Below are positions 31,046-40,832 of a stretch of 64,000 bases of DNA, piece by piece. The notes beneath the pieces were generated by a model. It was not told where the DNA came from. It worked only from the letters and a program-made list of their open reading frames with translations, and did no database searches. The stretch's first letter is position 1; the number at the start of each line of letters is the position of its first letter. Both the position numbers and the translations under genes were made by a program. Source of the stretch: Hondaea fermentalgiana (lineage: Eukaryota > Sar > Bigyra > Thraustochytrida > Thraustochytriidae); NCBI GenBank assembly GCA_014084085.1, contig NPFB01000122.1:114376-178375 (forward strand), written 5' to 3'.

Positions 31046-32824
31046 ATGGCCTTTGTACGCCTGGAGCCCTCGGAGCTGAGCGAGCTCGTGCACTATGTAC
31101 CCTTCACGCTGCAGTGGCTGCGCAAAGAGGACTCCGAGGCTGGCGACCTTTTCTGTGGAGCTGCCCTTGATGTTGACGACGACGATGTGTACGTCATGAT
31201 GAAGGAAATGCTTAACGCCCACATCGAGCAGGACGGGCTTGGGTCCGATGATCTGACCTCCATGCTCTCCGAATACCCTCCGGCAGCCTGGGCGCGGGCA
31301 GTGCACATTATCTTTACGCATGCCGAACCGCGCATCATTGACCCGGACCACGCTGTGGAGCTCCTTGCCAAGATCGGCATTGAGGACCTCACCTCCGACG
31401 AGGCTGTTCGCGGCGCTGCCTCTGTCATACAAAGTATTGACGAGAACGCGCGCGAGGCCCTGTACGAACTGTGCAAGACGCTTCGTGATACCTGCATGGA
31501 TCCCGAAATGACTGCGGCCGCGCTGGCAGCCTCCATCTTGCTCGCTGGAGCCCCGACCCCAGACGAACGAGCGCAGTCCCATTTCGCAATGTGCTCACTC
31601 GTGGATTATGCAGACGCGATCTTCGGCAAGGGTCCGGCAATTCATGCAACGCTCATGCGCGCTCCTCGCACGCAGCAGCGGACGCTCTCTCCGCCAGAGA
31701 TTATTAAAAAGCGCGAGGAACTCCGTGCATTCTTGGAGTGGCGCGATCCACCCGCCCAAGCTATTGTGACGGACCTTTTTCGCAACTTTGACTTTGTCGA
31801 CATTGCCCGTGGCCTCAACAACAAGTACGGAGGCGTTCCCGAGGAGTGGGCCGACGAGCTGCAAGCTCTTGCAGACGCAGACACGCCGGGTGTCGAGTGG
31901 TACAACATCACCAAGGCGGCGCCAAAGCCTCGCAGACTCTCGCTGCTCCCACGTCCGAATCGCCGACCTCTCTCGCGCAAAAATATGTACAAGCCCACCA
32001 AGGTGGATCTGGTGATTGACGAGATTATTGCTACTGAGGTCTCTTACCAGGATTCGATGCGCGAACTTGTGGAAGAGTATGTATCCATCATCACGGACAT
32101 TGCCGAGGGCCGTAAAGGCCCCGATGCCCAGGCCGCGCTTGGTCTGTCCGCCGAGACGATCCGCCACTGCTTTGGCACCCGCATTGACGACGTTCTCGAG
32201 GCAAGCACCGCACTGTTGGCGCAGCTCGACCTTGTTGGTCTCGTGCCAATTCCGCCGTTTGATCCGCTTGGACGCCCGGGCCTTACGGCAAAAATCTTGG
32301 GAGAGCATGCAGAGGAATTACGCGTCTACGCGCCATACATTAGCTCGCACATGACCTGCATGAATTCACTCAAGGAGGCAGCGGCTAAAATTGAGCGCGA
32401 GGAAAAGTCAAGCACTGCGACATCTGCGCGCAAATTCTTCAGGGGGGAGCGGAAAAAGGAAACCAGACAAACCTTTGTGTCAATCTGGTTCGAGCGGTCG
32501 CAGATGTGCGCCAGTCTCCGTGGTCAAACGCTTGAGAGCGTTCTCATGAAGCCTGTCCAACGCGTCCCGCGCTACAAGCTCCTGCTTGAGACACTCCTCA
32601 AGGAGGTGCCCAAGATTGATCCTAATCATCCCTCGCTCCCGATTGTCGAGGATGCGCTCGAAAAGGTCAAGGATGCTGCTATTCAAATCAACACTGCCGT
32701 CCGCCAGCACATGAAGCTGCAGTCCATTCTCGGCAAAGATCACATGATCAGCCCCAACTCTTCAATTGCCCGACGCGATGGTGAGGGCAACTTCCTCGCA
32801 ATTGTCAATTCCTATGTTGGCTGA
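31046..32824 (+). CDS. Rho guanine nucleotide exchange factor (DH domain)
   Basis: A 592-residue protein with a Dbl-homology domain (about 318-561), which would load GTP on a Rho/Rac-type GTPase. Seen: the helix start (VIDEIIATEVSYQDSM) and the hallmark LMKPVQRVPRYKLLLETLL near residues 501-519. The first roughly 190 residues resemble a degenerate RhoGAP fold (a helix ending CMDPEMTAAALA resembles the family's Asn-x-Met-x-x-x-x-Leu-Ala helix), but I see no clear arginine finger, so this is tentative. Only about 30 residues follow the DH domain, so the usual C-terminal PH domain is missing. The frame is open a further 72 bases upstream; I chose the ATG at 31046 because it begins the first ordered-looking sequence. 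Intronless. Confidence 0.85.
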   Translation: MAFVRLEPSELSELVHYVPFTLQWLRKEDSEAGDLFCGAALDVDDDDVYVMMKEMLNAHIEQDGLGSDDLTSMLSEYPPAAWARAVHIIFTHAEPRIIDPDHAVELLAKIGIEDLTSDEAVRGAASVIQSIDENAREALYELCKTLRDTCMDPEMTAAALAASILLAGAPTPDERAQSHFAMCSLVDYADAIFGKGPAIHATLMRAPRTQQRTLSPPEIIKKREELRAFLEWRDPPAQAIVTDLFRNFDFVDIARGLNNKYGGVPEEWADELQALADADTPGVEWYNITKAAPKPRRLSLLPRPNRRPLSRKNMYKPTKVDLVIDEIIATEVSYQDSMRELVEEYVSIITDIAEGRKGPDAQAALGLSAETIRHCFGTRIDDVLEASTALLAQLDLVGLVPIPPFDPLGRPGLTAKILGEHAEELRVYAPYISSHMTCMNSLKEAAAKIEREEKSSTATSARKFFRGERKKETRQTFVSIWFERSQMCASLRGQTLESVLMKPVQRVPRYKLLLETLLKEVPKIDPNHPSLPIVEDALEKVKDAAIQINTAVRQHMKLQSILGKDHMISPNSSIARRDGEGNFLAIVNSYVG

Positions 32825-32861
32825 TTTCTATTCATCTTCTCATCCTCACCCTCACCAAATA

Positions 32862-32899
32862 ATGATGATGATGATGTTGTTGTTGTTGTTGTTGTTGTT
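32862..32899. repeat. (ATG)n/(TTG)n trinucleotide repeat
   Basis: Tandem ATG units followed by TTG/GTT units in the 386-base gap between the RhoGEF and sulfotransferase genes. Confidence 0.93.
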
Positions 32900-33209
32900 T
32901 TTGTCTGTTGTTCGTTGGCAAGAGGAAAAAAGGCCCGTTGCCAAGAGCTATCTTTTTTTTTCTGCAGCCCGCTCACTCTTTATGTCGAATTCGAGAGCCA
33001 TCATTTCCTTTGAACTTTTGCTCGCCCGCCCAACCAAAGCACCCAACCCACCCTGTTTGTAGTTTGATTGAAAGGGAAGGACGCAACGCGAGTGTTTCAA
33101 CTTTGGAAGCCACTTCGTTCGCCTGGTTGGTGTTTCCGGTTTTGCGTTGTTGTTATTATGAGGCAAATCAACACAAAACCAAGTGGAGCCGGCCGAACGA
33201 CCGTGCGCC

Positions 33210-34802
33210 ATGGCCGGTGCGGAGGACAGCCACCCTGACACTGGGTCTCCAAGGTCGGCAAGCCAGGGGCCGGTGCGCTCCCTGGGGAACGATGATGAAC
33301 GTGTGCCACCAAACAAATCCGAGTCTCCGTTGTCGACGACGAGAACATGGGGCAGTGCCCACCGTGGCGCGGAGTCTCCCACGAACCTTGAACCTGTGCG
33401 AAACCGATCGCCAACCCACGCGCCACGATCCAGTCGAAAGGAGGATGTGCCAGTCTCTCCATCCCGCGGATCTCGACCTGCTACGCCATCACCAGCGCAA
33501 ACGCAAACGACAACCTTGATGAGTTTTCGATCAAATCGAAACATATTAATCTTCGCAGGTCTCTGCGTCGTTGCACTACTGAGCGCCATGCAGGCACTGG
33601 CACCACCACTCGCGACACTCTTTTCCGACACTGGCCTTGCGCAGGATGATGCCGCACTCTTGCCGGAGCAAGAGAGCTCGAGTTCTCAATCTGGCAGTGA
33701 CCGCATTGGCACCGCTCCAAAAGATTCTGGAATGCCGCCACCTGCGAAAAGTTCGGGAAAGGCCAGACGAGGACGTCTGCAATGCGAAGCAAACGCCAAA
33801 TCCGGCATCTCTGTGCGCCGAGATCCTTGCTTTGTGAGCGGCATCTCGAAGCGATGCGGTTGCCCCAGTCGCTTCACGCTGCGACTTTTGCGACCTCGAT
33901 CGTCCGTCAATCTCGACCTCACACCGAGCCAACTTCAGGATGAGACCGTCTTTGCGTACATTCACGTGAATAAAGCGGGTGGACAGACTGTCAAGTCCAT
34001 CCTAATGGACGCCATCCAGCGGGGTAATTGGTCCGCAGCCGATTTGGGGACATATACCGGCTGGCAGGCGCTCCGCAATCCAGCTTTGGCCACATCAGTG
34101 GAAGTCATTGACGTCTTCAAGCATCCTAGCATCGAAATCTTCTCGTGTGGCGACGAGGGAACCCGGCACGCGCTTCCTCGACCGACACGAATTGGCAAGT
34201 GTGCGGTGCGCGCGATATGGGGCGGCCTTTCCATGGGGCTGTGCGACCTCTTCCCTGAGCGTCCTTGCATGTATTTCACGACCCTGCGCGATCCCATCAA
34301 GCGTGCAGTGAGTGAGTACAACTACTTTTGTGTGCTCGGCGCGGAACACCGGAAAAAGTGGCTGCCGGAGTGGCGCAAGCTCGGTCACTGTCCCGTTGAC
34401 ATCTATGAATACTTCAAAATGGAATTGACGGTACCAAACTTTCTTAAACTACGCCTCACGCGTGGCTGCGACACCAAATGCGGCGTGGAGGCGGCCAAGA
34501 CAAACCTCGCGCACCCATGCGTCCAGTTTCTTGTAATCGAGCACATGAAAGAAGACATGCGCCGCTTTGCAGACAAGCTGCAAGGCCCGCTAGCAGATGC
34601 ATTCGAGGCCGCACTTCATGAGGAAACTCACATCAACAAGAGCGAGTTGCAGGCGCGAACAAAGGCTCAGATGCAGAATGAGACCCTTATGGGAAATTTG
34701 GCAGGTCTCCTCGAGGACGACATGGTCATTTACAATTATGCGCTGACGATTCGCGACGAAAAGTGGCGAAGCCCTCTTCAGGCCTGCCCAGCATCCATGT
34801 AA
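33210..34802 (+). CDS. Type II membrane (Golgi-type) carbohydrate sulfotransferase
   Basis: A 530-residue protein predicted to transfer sulfate from PAPS to a glycan. Seen: a Ser/Pro-rich cytosolic tail, one membrane helix (about 112-134, ILIFAGLCVVALLSAM), a low-complexity stem, then the catalytic domain. The 5'-phosphosulfate loop is YIHVNKAGGQTVKSIL (about 250-265), and the 3'-phosphate site is TTLRDPIKRAVSEYNYF (about 357-373). Both motifs are typical of the membrane-bound sulfotransferase families, including the heparan sulfate 2-O/6-O and galactose-3-O enzymes. Acceptor is unknown. The frame is open upstream, but 33210 is the first ATG. Its stop is only 29 bases from the stop of the convergent MED1-like gene, and an AATAAA lies 12 bases after the stop. 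Confidence 0.88.
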   Translation: MAGAEDSHPDTGSPRSASQGPVRSLGNDDERVPPNKSESPLSTTRTWGSAHRGAESPTNLEPVRNRSPTHAPRSSRKEDVPVSPSRGSRPATPSPAQTQTTTLMSFRSNRNILIFAGLCVVALLSAMQALAPPLATLFSDTGLAQDDAALLPEQESSSSQSGSDRIGTAPKDSGMPPPAKSSGKARRGRLQCEANAKSGISVRRDPCFVSGISKRCGCPSRFTLRLLRPRSSVNLDLTPSQLQDETVFAYIHVNKAGGQTVKSILMDAIQRGNWSAADLGTYTGWQALRNPALATSVEVIDVFKHPSIEIFSCGDEGTRHALPRPTRIGKCAVRAIWGGLSMGLCDLFPERPCMYFTTLRDPIKRAVSEYNYFCVLGAEHRKKWLPEWRKLGHCPVDIYEYFKMELTVPNFLKLRLTRGCDTKCGVEAAKTNLAHPCVQFLVIEHMKEDMRRFADKLQGPLADAFEAALHEETHINKSELQARTKAQMQNETLMGNLAGLLEDDMVIYNYALTIRDEKWRSPLQACPASM

Positions 34803-34813
34803 CCTATATGAAG

Positions 34814-34819
34814 AATAAA
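34814..34819 (+). terminator. AATAAA polyadenylation-type signal of the sulfotransferase gene
   Basis: AATAAA starts 12 bases after the sulfotransferase stop. If used, cleavage some 10-30 bases later would fall within the last codons of the opposite-strand MED1-like gene. Confidence 0.45.
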
Positions 34820-34831
34820 AGCACCCCCTTT

Positions 34832-37036
34832 TTAGTCCAGGTACCCAAAGATCTTGGCCAGGGCCATAGGCAGGCTTGGAGAGGCCTCCAAAAAGCTGGA
34901 AATGTCGGACGGCACAGTCTGCAAAGGTTCACTCTTTTGTTCAGGCACTGTCACGTCGAGCACAACGTTCTCTCCTTCGAAAACTTGAAACTGGCGCGGC
35001 GGCACAGCACGAAGCATAACGACGCGTTCTTGGTCGATATCAAGGTGCTCAGATGCCTCTGCCTGGGCCTGTGGATTCATTTGTGGATCCCCTAACAACG
35101 ACCAAGAGCTTTGCGGTGCGCGCTGCGCCTTGAGCATACGCTCCCGGCGTGAAGCACAAACGAGAACCCTGCGTTGCCAGCCAGAGTCTTGACTTGCACT
35201 GATTTTCGGACGTTTCGACAGGGACTCGTCATTCGTTGCAGACGGTGACTTTGGCGCGACTTCCATGATAGTATTGAATACAGCACTTGCAAGGAGCGCA
35301 TTGAAGCGAGTCTGTTGATCCAAGCGTCGAAGAATCTCAACGAGCTGATCATGCTGGCTCGGATGAAGCGACACCTGATGCACAATGCTTGCGAGATTCT
35401 TTTTCATTTGCGAAGGCACCGCTGGTCCTGGGTCGATGCGAATGCGTATCCTGTTGGTTCGTGGGTTACCGTTTGCGCGCACGTTAACGCATACATCAAG
35501 ACGAGGTGGCGTCTGCAGTGCAACGTCCTTGATGGGCAATCGGCCCCGTGGAGAAAGGAGAAGTGCAAGCACGGCACCTTGTGCCACGGCATCATTTCCG
35601 GATGCGCCGGCAGTTCCATTCGCGTCTGATACTGCGTCCGAACTGGTCGCATTTAAAGATGACGAAGAAGAAGTTGTCGGGGAAGGGAGAGACGAAAGTG
35701 AAAGCAAGCTCTCTGCTGCATCAATACCGAATTCTATTGGCGGTTCAAATGACAAAACGAGCGCTGTCTTTTCTTGCCACGCAACGTCCTCCTGACGAAG
35801 ATTTGCTGTCTGAGCGTCGTGGCGAGCTGCAAGTGTCACAACGAGACGCTGACAGGGCGGCGCACCGGCCTCTCCTTGCGGAGCGCGAAGAATCTTGCTC
35901 GCGTCGCGAAGTGGACTCACATGCGCAGCATCGAGACGCGAAAGATAGCCAGCCGCGACTGGGCGTGGGCCCATTGAGGCCTCGATCCCGCGTGCGACAC
36001 GTTTGACGCCACCCTGCGATGCCATGAGCGCGGCTTCGGCATCTTTAGATAAATCATGAAGTGATCCAGCTTTGAGCGCAACCTCAAGATCAGAACGGCG
36101 AATGAGCGCACGGATCTTGGCATGCAATAGATGAATCTCGCCATCTCGATCGGCGTGCTTCAGACTTTCTAAAATGTCGCTCGCCTCGTCGACGAGTGCA
36201 GTCGCATCGCCGCTTTCATTGACGAGCTGCGTGTTGAGGCTAATCTCCCCCTCATTCGAGTACATGACTTCGACAAGGAGGTACTGACCGTGACTAATGT
36301 AGATTTTCTTCTCGTCTTCAAGATCGTTCATGAAATCGAGGCGAAGATCCTGAGCAAGTTTGAAGAGTTGCGAAGGTAAACAAAGAGAGTGAACCCCGTA
36401 CTTGCGGTCAAAGCCAAGACTGCGCTCGTCGCGCTGTACTTTGGCGTAGTCTTTCAGTCGTTTGGCGCGCGTTGTGAGCGACTTGAGTCGACCAGACTTG
36501 TCACCAAAATCACGCAATTGATCTCGAGCGCGAGCTCGCCGCACTGGATCCATAGCACCGATTGATTTCTTGTAAGGGTCAGTCACGAATTGACGCAAAT
36601 TTGCGCACGTCTCGCGAAATTGGGCCACCGCTGCGCCTGGGCCCTCGGCACCATCGAGCGTGCTTGCATTGAGCGCCGCAAGGGCGCGTGCGGATTCAAC
36701 GAGGCGCGAGGGTCCTTCGGATGTTTCATCGTCTGCGCTAGCGGTGGTATCAGCACCCTCGTTTGTAGTCGATGTCGTTGTTGACGACGACGTTTTCGAG
36801 GCTTTTTTATTGGTGCCGACCTCGGTGGGGCCTTCGAACTCGGCCCCAAAGCCTTGCTCGAGCGCGCCCAGGCGCTGGCGCACAACGTCCCGCAGCGCTT
36901 CTACAAGCGCGACGGCCGTCTTTCTGTCCACCTCATCCTCTACGCCGCCCAGATCGTCCTCCTCCTCGCCGAGGCCCGCCATGTCCACGTCCATATCCTC
37001 GAAGCCCTCGCCACCGCCTAAATCGTCAAACTCCAT
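34832..37036 (-). CDS. Mediator complex subunit MED1-like
   Basis: A 734-residue nuclear protein that best fits the MED1 family of the Mediator middle module, which links transcription activators to RNA polymerase II. Seen: an acidic N-terminus, a segment with LESIARQ-like spacing before IYISHGQYLLVEVMYSNEGE (about 244-263), then a LHDLSKD helix and GYLSRL. Later come LVLSFEPPI and, near the end, a helix pattern DQLVEILRRLDQQTRFNALL. These follow the order of human MED1 blocks (YITSDMFYVEV, QDLSKM, GYLTP, FLKFPQPI, LILNLIRHQVAYNTL), from memory and at low identity. A Ser-rich insert lies in the middle. The frame stays open upstream, with ATGs at 37210 and 37342; I chose 37036 because the acidic start looks native and the upstream part is Arg-rich. 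Confidence 0.68.
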   Translation of the reverse strand: MEFDDLGGGEGFEDMDVDMAGLGEEEDDLGGVEDEVDRKTAVALVEALRDVVRQRLGALEQGFGAEFEGPTEVGTNKKASKTSSSTTTSTTNEGADTTASADDETSEGPSRLVESARALAALNASTLDGAEGPGAAVAQFRETCANLRQFVTDPYKKSIGAMDPVRRARARDQLRDFGDKSGRLKSLTTRAKRLKDYAKVQRDERSLGFDRKYGVHSLCLPSQLFKLAQDLRLDFMNDLEDEKKIYISHGQYLLVEVMYSNEGEISLNTQLVNESGDATALVDEASDILESLKHADRDGEIHLLHAKIRALIRRSDLEVALKAGSLHDLSKDAEAALMASQGGVKRVARGIEASMGPRPVAAGYLSRLDAAHVSPLRDASKILRAPQGEAGAPPCQRLVVTLAARHDAQTANLRQEDVAWQEKTALVLSFEPPIEFGIDAAESLLSLSSLPSPTTSSSSSLNATSSDAVSDANGTAGASGNDAVAQGAVLALLLSPRGRLPIKDVALQTPPRLDVCVNVRANGNPRTNRIRIRIDPGPAVPSQMKKNLASIVHQVSLHPSQHDQLVEILRRLDQQTRFNALLASAVFNTIMEVAPKSPSATNDESLSKRPKISASQDSGWQRRVLVCASRRERMLKAQRAPQSSWSLLGDPQMNPQAQAEASEHLDIDQERVVMLRAVPPRQFQVFEGENVVLDVTVPEQKSEPLQTVPSDISSFLEASPSLPMALAKIFGYLD

Positions 37037-37657
37037 CTTGCCGTAAGTCTTGCTGCCGCTGGTGCGGACGCTACAGCTCCTGCTGCCGGTGCTTCTGCTG
37101 CGTACGCGCCGCGCGCGCCCTCTCCCCCGCGCCTTGCCTGAACTCGCCTCGCCTCGCCTCGCTCGTAGCAAGGGCTGCGTTAATCTTTTGGTTGCATAAC
37201 AGCGACGCATAACAGCAGCCAAGGCTGCACAATCAATCAATGAGAGACCCAAGGAATTAGCAGAAAATAAAGCAGGCAAGATGGTGTACGTATGCGTGAG
37301 CAACACAAGTGGCAGGTGGACGGGCAGCGACATGAAAGACATCTGCGGTTTTCCCTTGTTTCATGCACGCAAAGCGCGGAATATAGATCTACTGTGTCGT
37401 GTTCCTATTTCTCTTCTTCAAAGATGTCATTCTAATACATACTTGGCACGCTGCAAGACTGCTACGCGAGTGACGCACGAGCTCGAGCTCGAAGTTCGCA
37501 GAAAAAGTGTCTCATTTTGTTTCTGAAAGTTGCTTAGGAGAGGAGTAAAGAAGTGCAAGTGTACAATGTTGAGCGTATTCCTCCGAGTCGCCAAGGCTTG
37601 CACAACGTGCATTCTGCATGGAAAGGGAACTGCTGCTGGACAAAGCTATCAATGCGA

Positions 37658-39424
37658 TCAGAGCTGCTTGCGCGACTTGGCGAGCCACGAGCCCTGTGCA
37701 GTAGATTTGAGCGCGGTGTTGCGCTGAATCGAAAGCCCCATGTCATAAAATGCGGACATGACGAGACGCTGTTCACGCAAATGAAGCGCATTGTCTTCGT
37801 CGCGGATCTTGCGGAAGTTCTCGATTCGCTCCGTTTTCTCGTCGAGCTCGGACTTGAGTGTTTTCAGTGCAACCTTGTACTTTGATTGAGTTGCGTGGAG
37901 CGACTGCTTGACATACGTCTGGAGTTTCTCCTTGTCTGTGGCGAGCTGGAGACATTCCGACTCCTTCTCCTTGAGAGCCGTCTTGAGCTGCTCGACAACC
38001 TCGTGGCTGGCGCCTTGTGAGGCATTGGCAGCGGCCTGAGTGGTGGCACGCTCCAATTCCTCCTCAAGCTGGGCACTGGCCTTTTCGAGCGCCGTCAATT
38101 TTTCCTTGAGCTCGGCGTTTTCGAGCTTCATCGAGGCGGTCGCAGTTTGTTGCGAGTGCGCCTGAACCTGGTGAGCAAGGCTGGCGTCGGCACTAACGCC
38201 CTGGTCCCCTGTTCCCGGGCTCGAAGCGCCGGCACCGGCGGTTCCAGCGAGGTCGAGCTCTGCCTCGAGCTGAGCAATGGCCTCCTTGCTGCTGTTAAGC
38301 TGATCTTTGAGAAAAGATTCGTGGTCTGCAGCTGCCTTCAGCTTGGACTGCACAGAAGCAATCGTTTCATCCTTGGTGCGCATTTCATTGCGAAGTCCAA
38401 CAAGCTGAGATTCGAGGTCCACGCTCTTGTCCTTGTATGTTTCGAGTTGTTGCTTGAGCGTAGAGACGGACTTGATTTCGGCATCCATGCGAAGTTGCTT
38501 GTCGAGGCTAGTCTGGTTTTCATCTTGGAGTTCTTTGATTTGCATGCGCAGTTGGCTCGTTTCTTCGAGCTTTTGCATGAGCTTGCTAATCTTTGCCTCG
38601 GCTTTGACAAGCTGCGATGATTTTGCCCTCGCGACATCGAGCTCGTCGGCCTGGGTGCGTACTTCTTCCTCGTATTGCGCAACCTTTTCTTCCAGAGCGC
38701 GCGTCATGGAAGCGTGTTCCTGCTTTGACTCTTCGAGCTCAGTTTCCACCTCATCGACGTGGTTGAGCGCGTCTCTCAGTCGTCTCTCCAGGTCTCGTAC
38801 CTTGTCGTTCAAAGTGGCGACCTCTACGGCGCTGGTGCTGCTGGCGCTGTTGCCCTGGCCTTCACCACCAGAAGAACTGCGGGCAGGAACGGTGGTTCCT
38901 GATGAGGCGGCAGCGCCGCTACTGCCCGTATCGCGGCTTTGATGCTGGCCAGCTTGGCGGGTGGCGCCATCCGCATGGGCTTCGCGAAGGACTGCGTTTT
39001 CGCGCTCGAGACGCTTTACAATGGCCTTGAGCTGCGTGGCCTCGCCTTCGTCCCACTCACGTTTGAACTCCTCGATGAGAATCATTAGCGTTGCCTGAAA
39101 GTCCTGGTTCAGGGTCATCATATCCCGGACGTATTCCTGCTTTCTGTCGCAATTTACAGCGGCGCCGAGAGCAGCTTTACTGAGTGAGAGAGCGCTGCCA
39201 CGGTCGATCATGTACGGCTGTCCTTCGTTCCTAAAGTATCGCTCGAGCAGCTCTGCTGGGCTTTCGCTTGCGCCGTGCACGTTGGTGATTTCGCCCACGA
39301 TCTCCCTAAAGGAGGCATTTTCAGGGTCGAGGATCTCCTCGAGCGATCGCAGCGTCGGCATGTCTGCATTGGCCTCGATGAGGCTGTTAAGCCATCGCAG
39401 CAGTGTCTCTGCGCTCGACGCCAT
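37658..39424 (-). CDS. HOOK-family dynein adaptor
   Basis: A 588-residue coiled-coil protein of the HOOK family, which links cargo such as endosomes to cytoplasmic dynein on microtubules. Seen: an N-terminal HOOK domain (about 1-135) with LLRWLNSL at the start and the conserved block NCDRKQEYVRDMMTLNQD (about 91-108), equivalent to SCEKKQDHIQRIMTLEE of animal HOOKs. A long heptad-rich coiled coil (about 125-540) follows, broken by a Gly/Ala/Ser-rich stretch. The C-terminal block REQRLVMSAFYDMG...GSWLAKSR (about 550-588) matches the family's end. It is somewhat shorter than animal HOOKs (about 720). Same strand as MED1-like, 621 bases upstream of it. Intronless. Confidence 0.87.
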   Translation of the reverse strand: MASSAETLLRWLNSLIEANADMPTLRSLEEILDPENASFREIVGEITNVHGASESPAELLERYFRNEGQPYMIDRGSALSLSKAALGAAVNCDRKQEYVRDMMTLNQDFQATLMILIEEFKREWDEGEATQLKAIVKRLERENAVLREAHADGATRQAGQHQSRDTGSSGAAASSGTTVPARSSSGGEGQGNSASSTSAVEVATLNDKVRDLERRLRDALNHVDEVETELEESKQEHASMTRALEEKVAQYEEEVRTQADELDVARAKSSQLVKAEAKISKLMQKLEETSQLRMQIKELQDENQTSLDKQLRMDAEIKSVSTLKQQLETYKDKSVDLESQLVGLRNEMRTKDETIASVQSKLKAAADHESFLKDQLNSSKEAIAQLEAELDLAGTAGAGASSPGTGDQGVSADASLAHQVQAHSQQTATASMKLENAELKEKLTALEKASAQLEEELERATTQAAANASQGASHEVVEQLKTALKEKESECLQLATDKEKLQTYVKQSLHATQSKYKVALKTLKSELDEKTERIENFRKIRDEDNALHLREQRLVMSAFYDMGLSIQRNTALKSTAQGSWLAKSRKQL

Positions 39425-40832
39425 CTCGCTCGCTTATTCGCTTGCTTGCGAGCTTGCTCTCACCCGCAACGTCGCCGGCCGTGGTCTTCTTCTTCTGCTT
39501 CTTCCCACGCCGCTTTTCCGCGAGCCTCTTGGCGACTCGACGTCAAGCTCTCTGGGCACGTGCGCCTGCGCCGGCCAGCTAGCTGCCTTGCCGCCTGCGC
39601 GCTGCCTGGCTGCCCACGTGTCGCGCGTCGGTGCTGCCTTACTTGCCGACAATGCTCGTCAGGTTTGGCGGCTCGCTCGCCGCCAGCTCTGCGCGCGCTG
39701 TCCCTCGCGCCTGGCACGCCACGCGGCCACGCCGAGCTCAGCCGAGCCGAGCTTAGCCGAGCGCGTGTCGCCGCTCGCCGCTGCCCGTCGCCGGCCCGCC
39801 CGCGCTCGACTCGCGTTGCCTGACTGCCGCGCTCAACGCGAAAGCCGCCTGGGTTCGTCGAGACGGGTGAGGCCGAGAAGACGCAGTTACAGCACCAGCA
39901 GGAACAGAGTTCCCCCTCATCGTGCACTGCAGGCGCAGGAAAACGCGATGCCGATATCGCGCCACGTGAAACAAACTGTAAGGCGAGTAGTACGGCGGGA
40001 CTTTGATGCCAGGATTGCGGCTGAAGAAATGCAGTCAACGCAAGATAGGCCTACCGTCCGAACAAGGGTGTTCGCGAATATCTTGACAACAAAATCAGAA
40101 AAGTGACGGATGCTTGCACCCTTGAGCGCAGCGATGGTCTTCTCGACAGCTCGTGCCTTGAGATACGACAAGGAAAAGACGGAATGTATTCATCTCTGCT
40201 GCGCGTCGATGATGATGTATTTTAAAAAAAAATCGCACAGCGAGCTTGAGTCTCTTGGTGGGCTTTGTCTCATGGGCTGGAGATACGCTACTGCACATTC
40301 ATGGATGATGACTCAAGCTTGTGTACTGTCAAGAACGCTCAGGCACTGACGTTAAACGCCCCGAACTCAAACCCTGACACGTAAGCTATTTCGATCAAGA
40401 CAAACTCAGAAGAATTGACTTCCGTTCTCTTTCTCGCTCGCGGCCACTGCGCTGATCCGAGCGCAAGAAAACGGGCAAGGACCTGACACTAACGAATGCC
40501 GGAAGGCATTGCGCTCTCACACGAACACTTACATTTTTAAGCCTCGCAGCAAACATCGTGGTTTTTTTCAACTTTGCCTGGCTGATGTGAAAGCCGAGAG
40601 TAGAGTGTTTTTCACCGAGTTTTTTGTTTTTCTTTTTACTCTTGCTCTAACCACCGCGAGAGCGCCGCGAGAGCCAAAACCTGAAGGCGCATCTGCAGGC
40701 TTCGCCCGCGCGCGCGCAGCAGTGAAGGAACGCGTGTCTGCTGCCGGCACGGGGCACGGCGTAGTGCAGCGCAGCGGCGAGACGTGTGGCGCCGTGGTAT
40801 CGTGAGGCGCCGGCGGCAAGGAAAGCGTTGCG
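39425..40832. other. Intergenic region between divergent HOOK and NSE2 genes
   Basis: About 1.4 kb that should hold both promoters. The half next to HOOK is GC-rich with GCCGAG-type repeats (39730-39765); the half next to NSE2 is AT-richer with T- and A-runs (40219-40232, 40560-40568). No further gene seen. Confidence 0.5.

Noticed and set aside
37037..37342. N-terminal extension of the MED1-like protein
   Set aside because: The frame is open with real ATGs at 37210 and 37342, but the peptide is Arg-rich and lacks family features; I kept 37036 and noted the alternatives.
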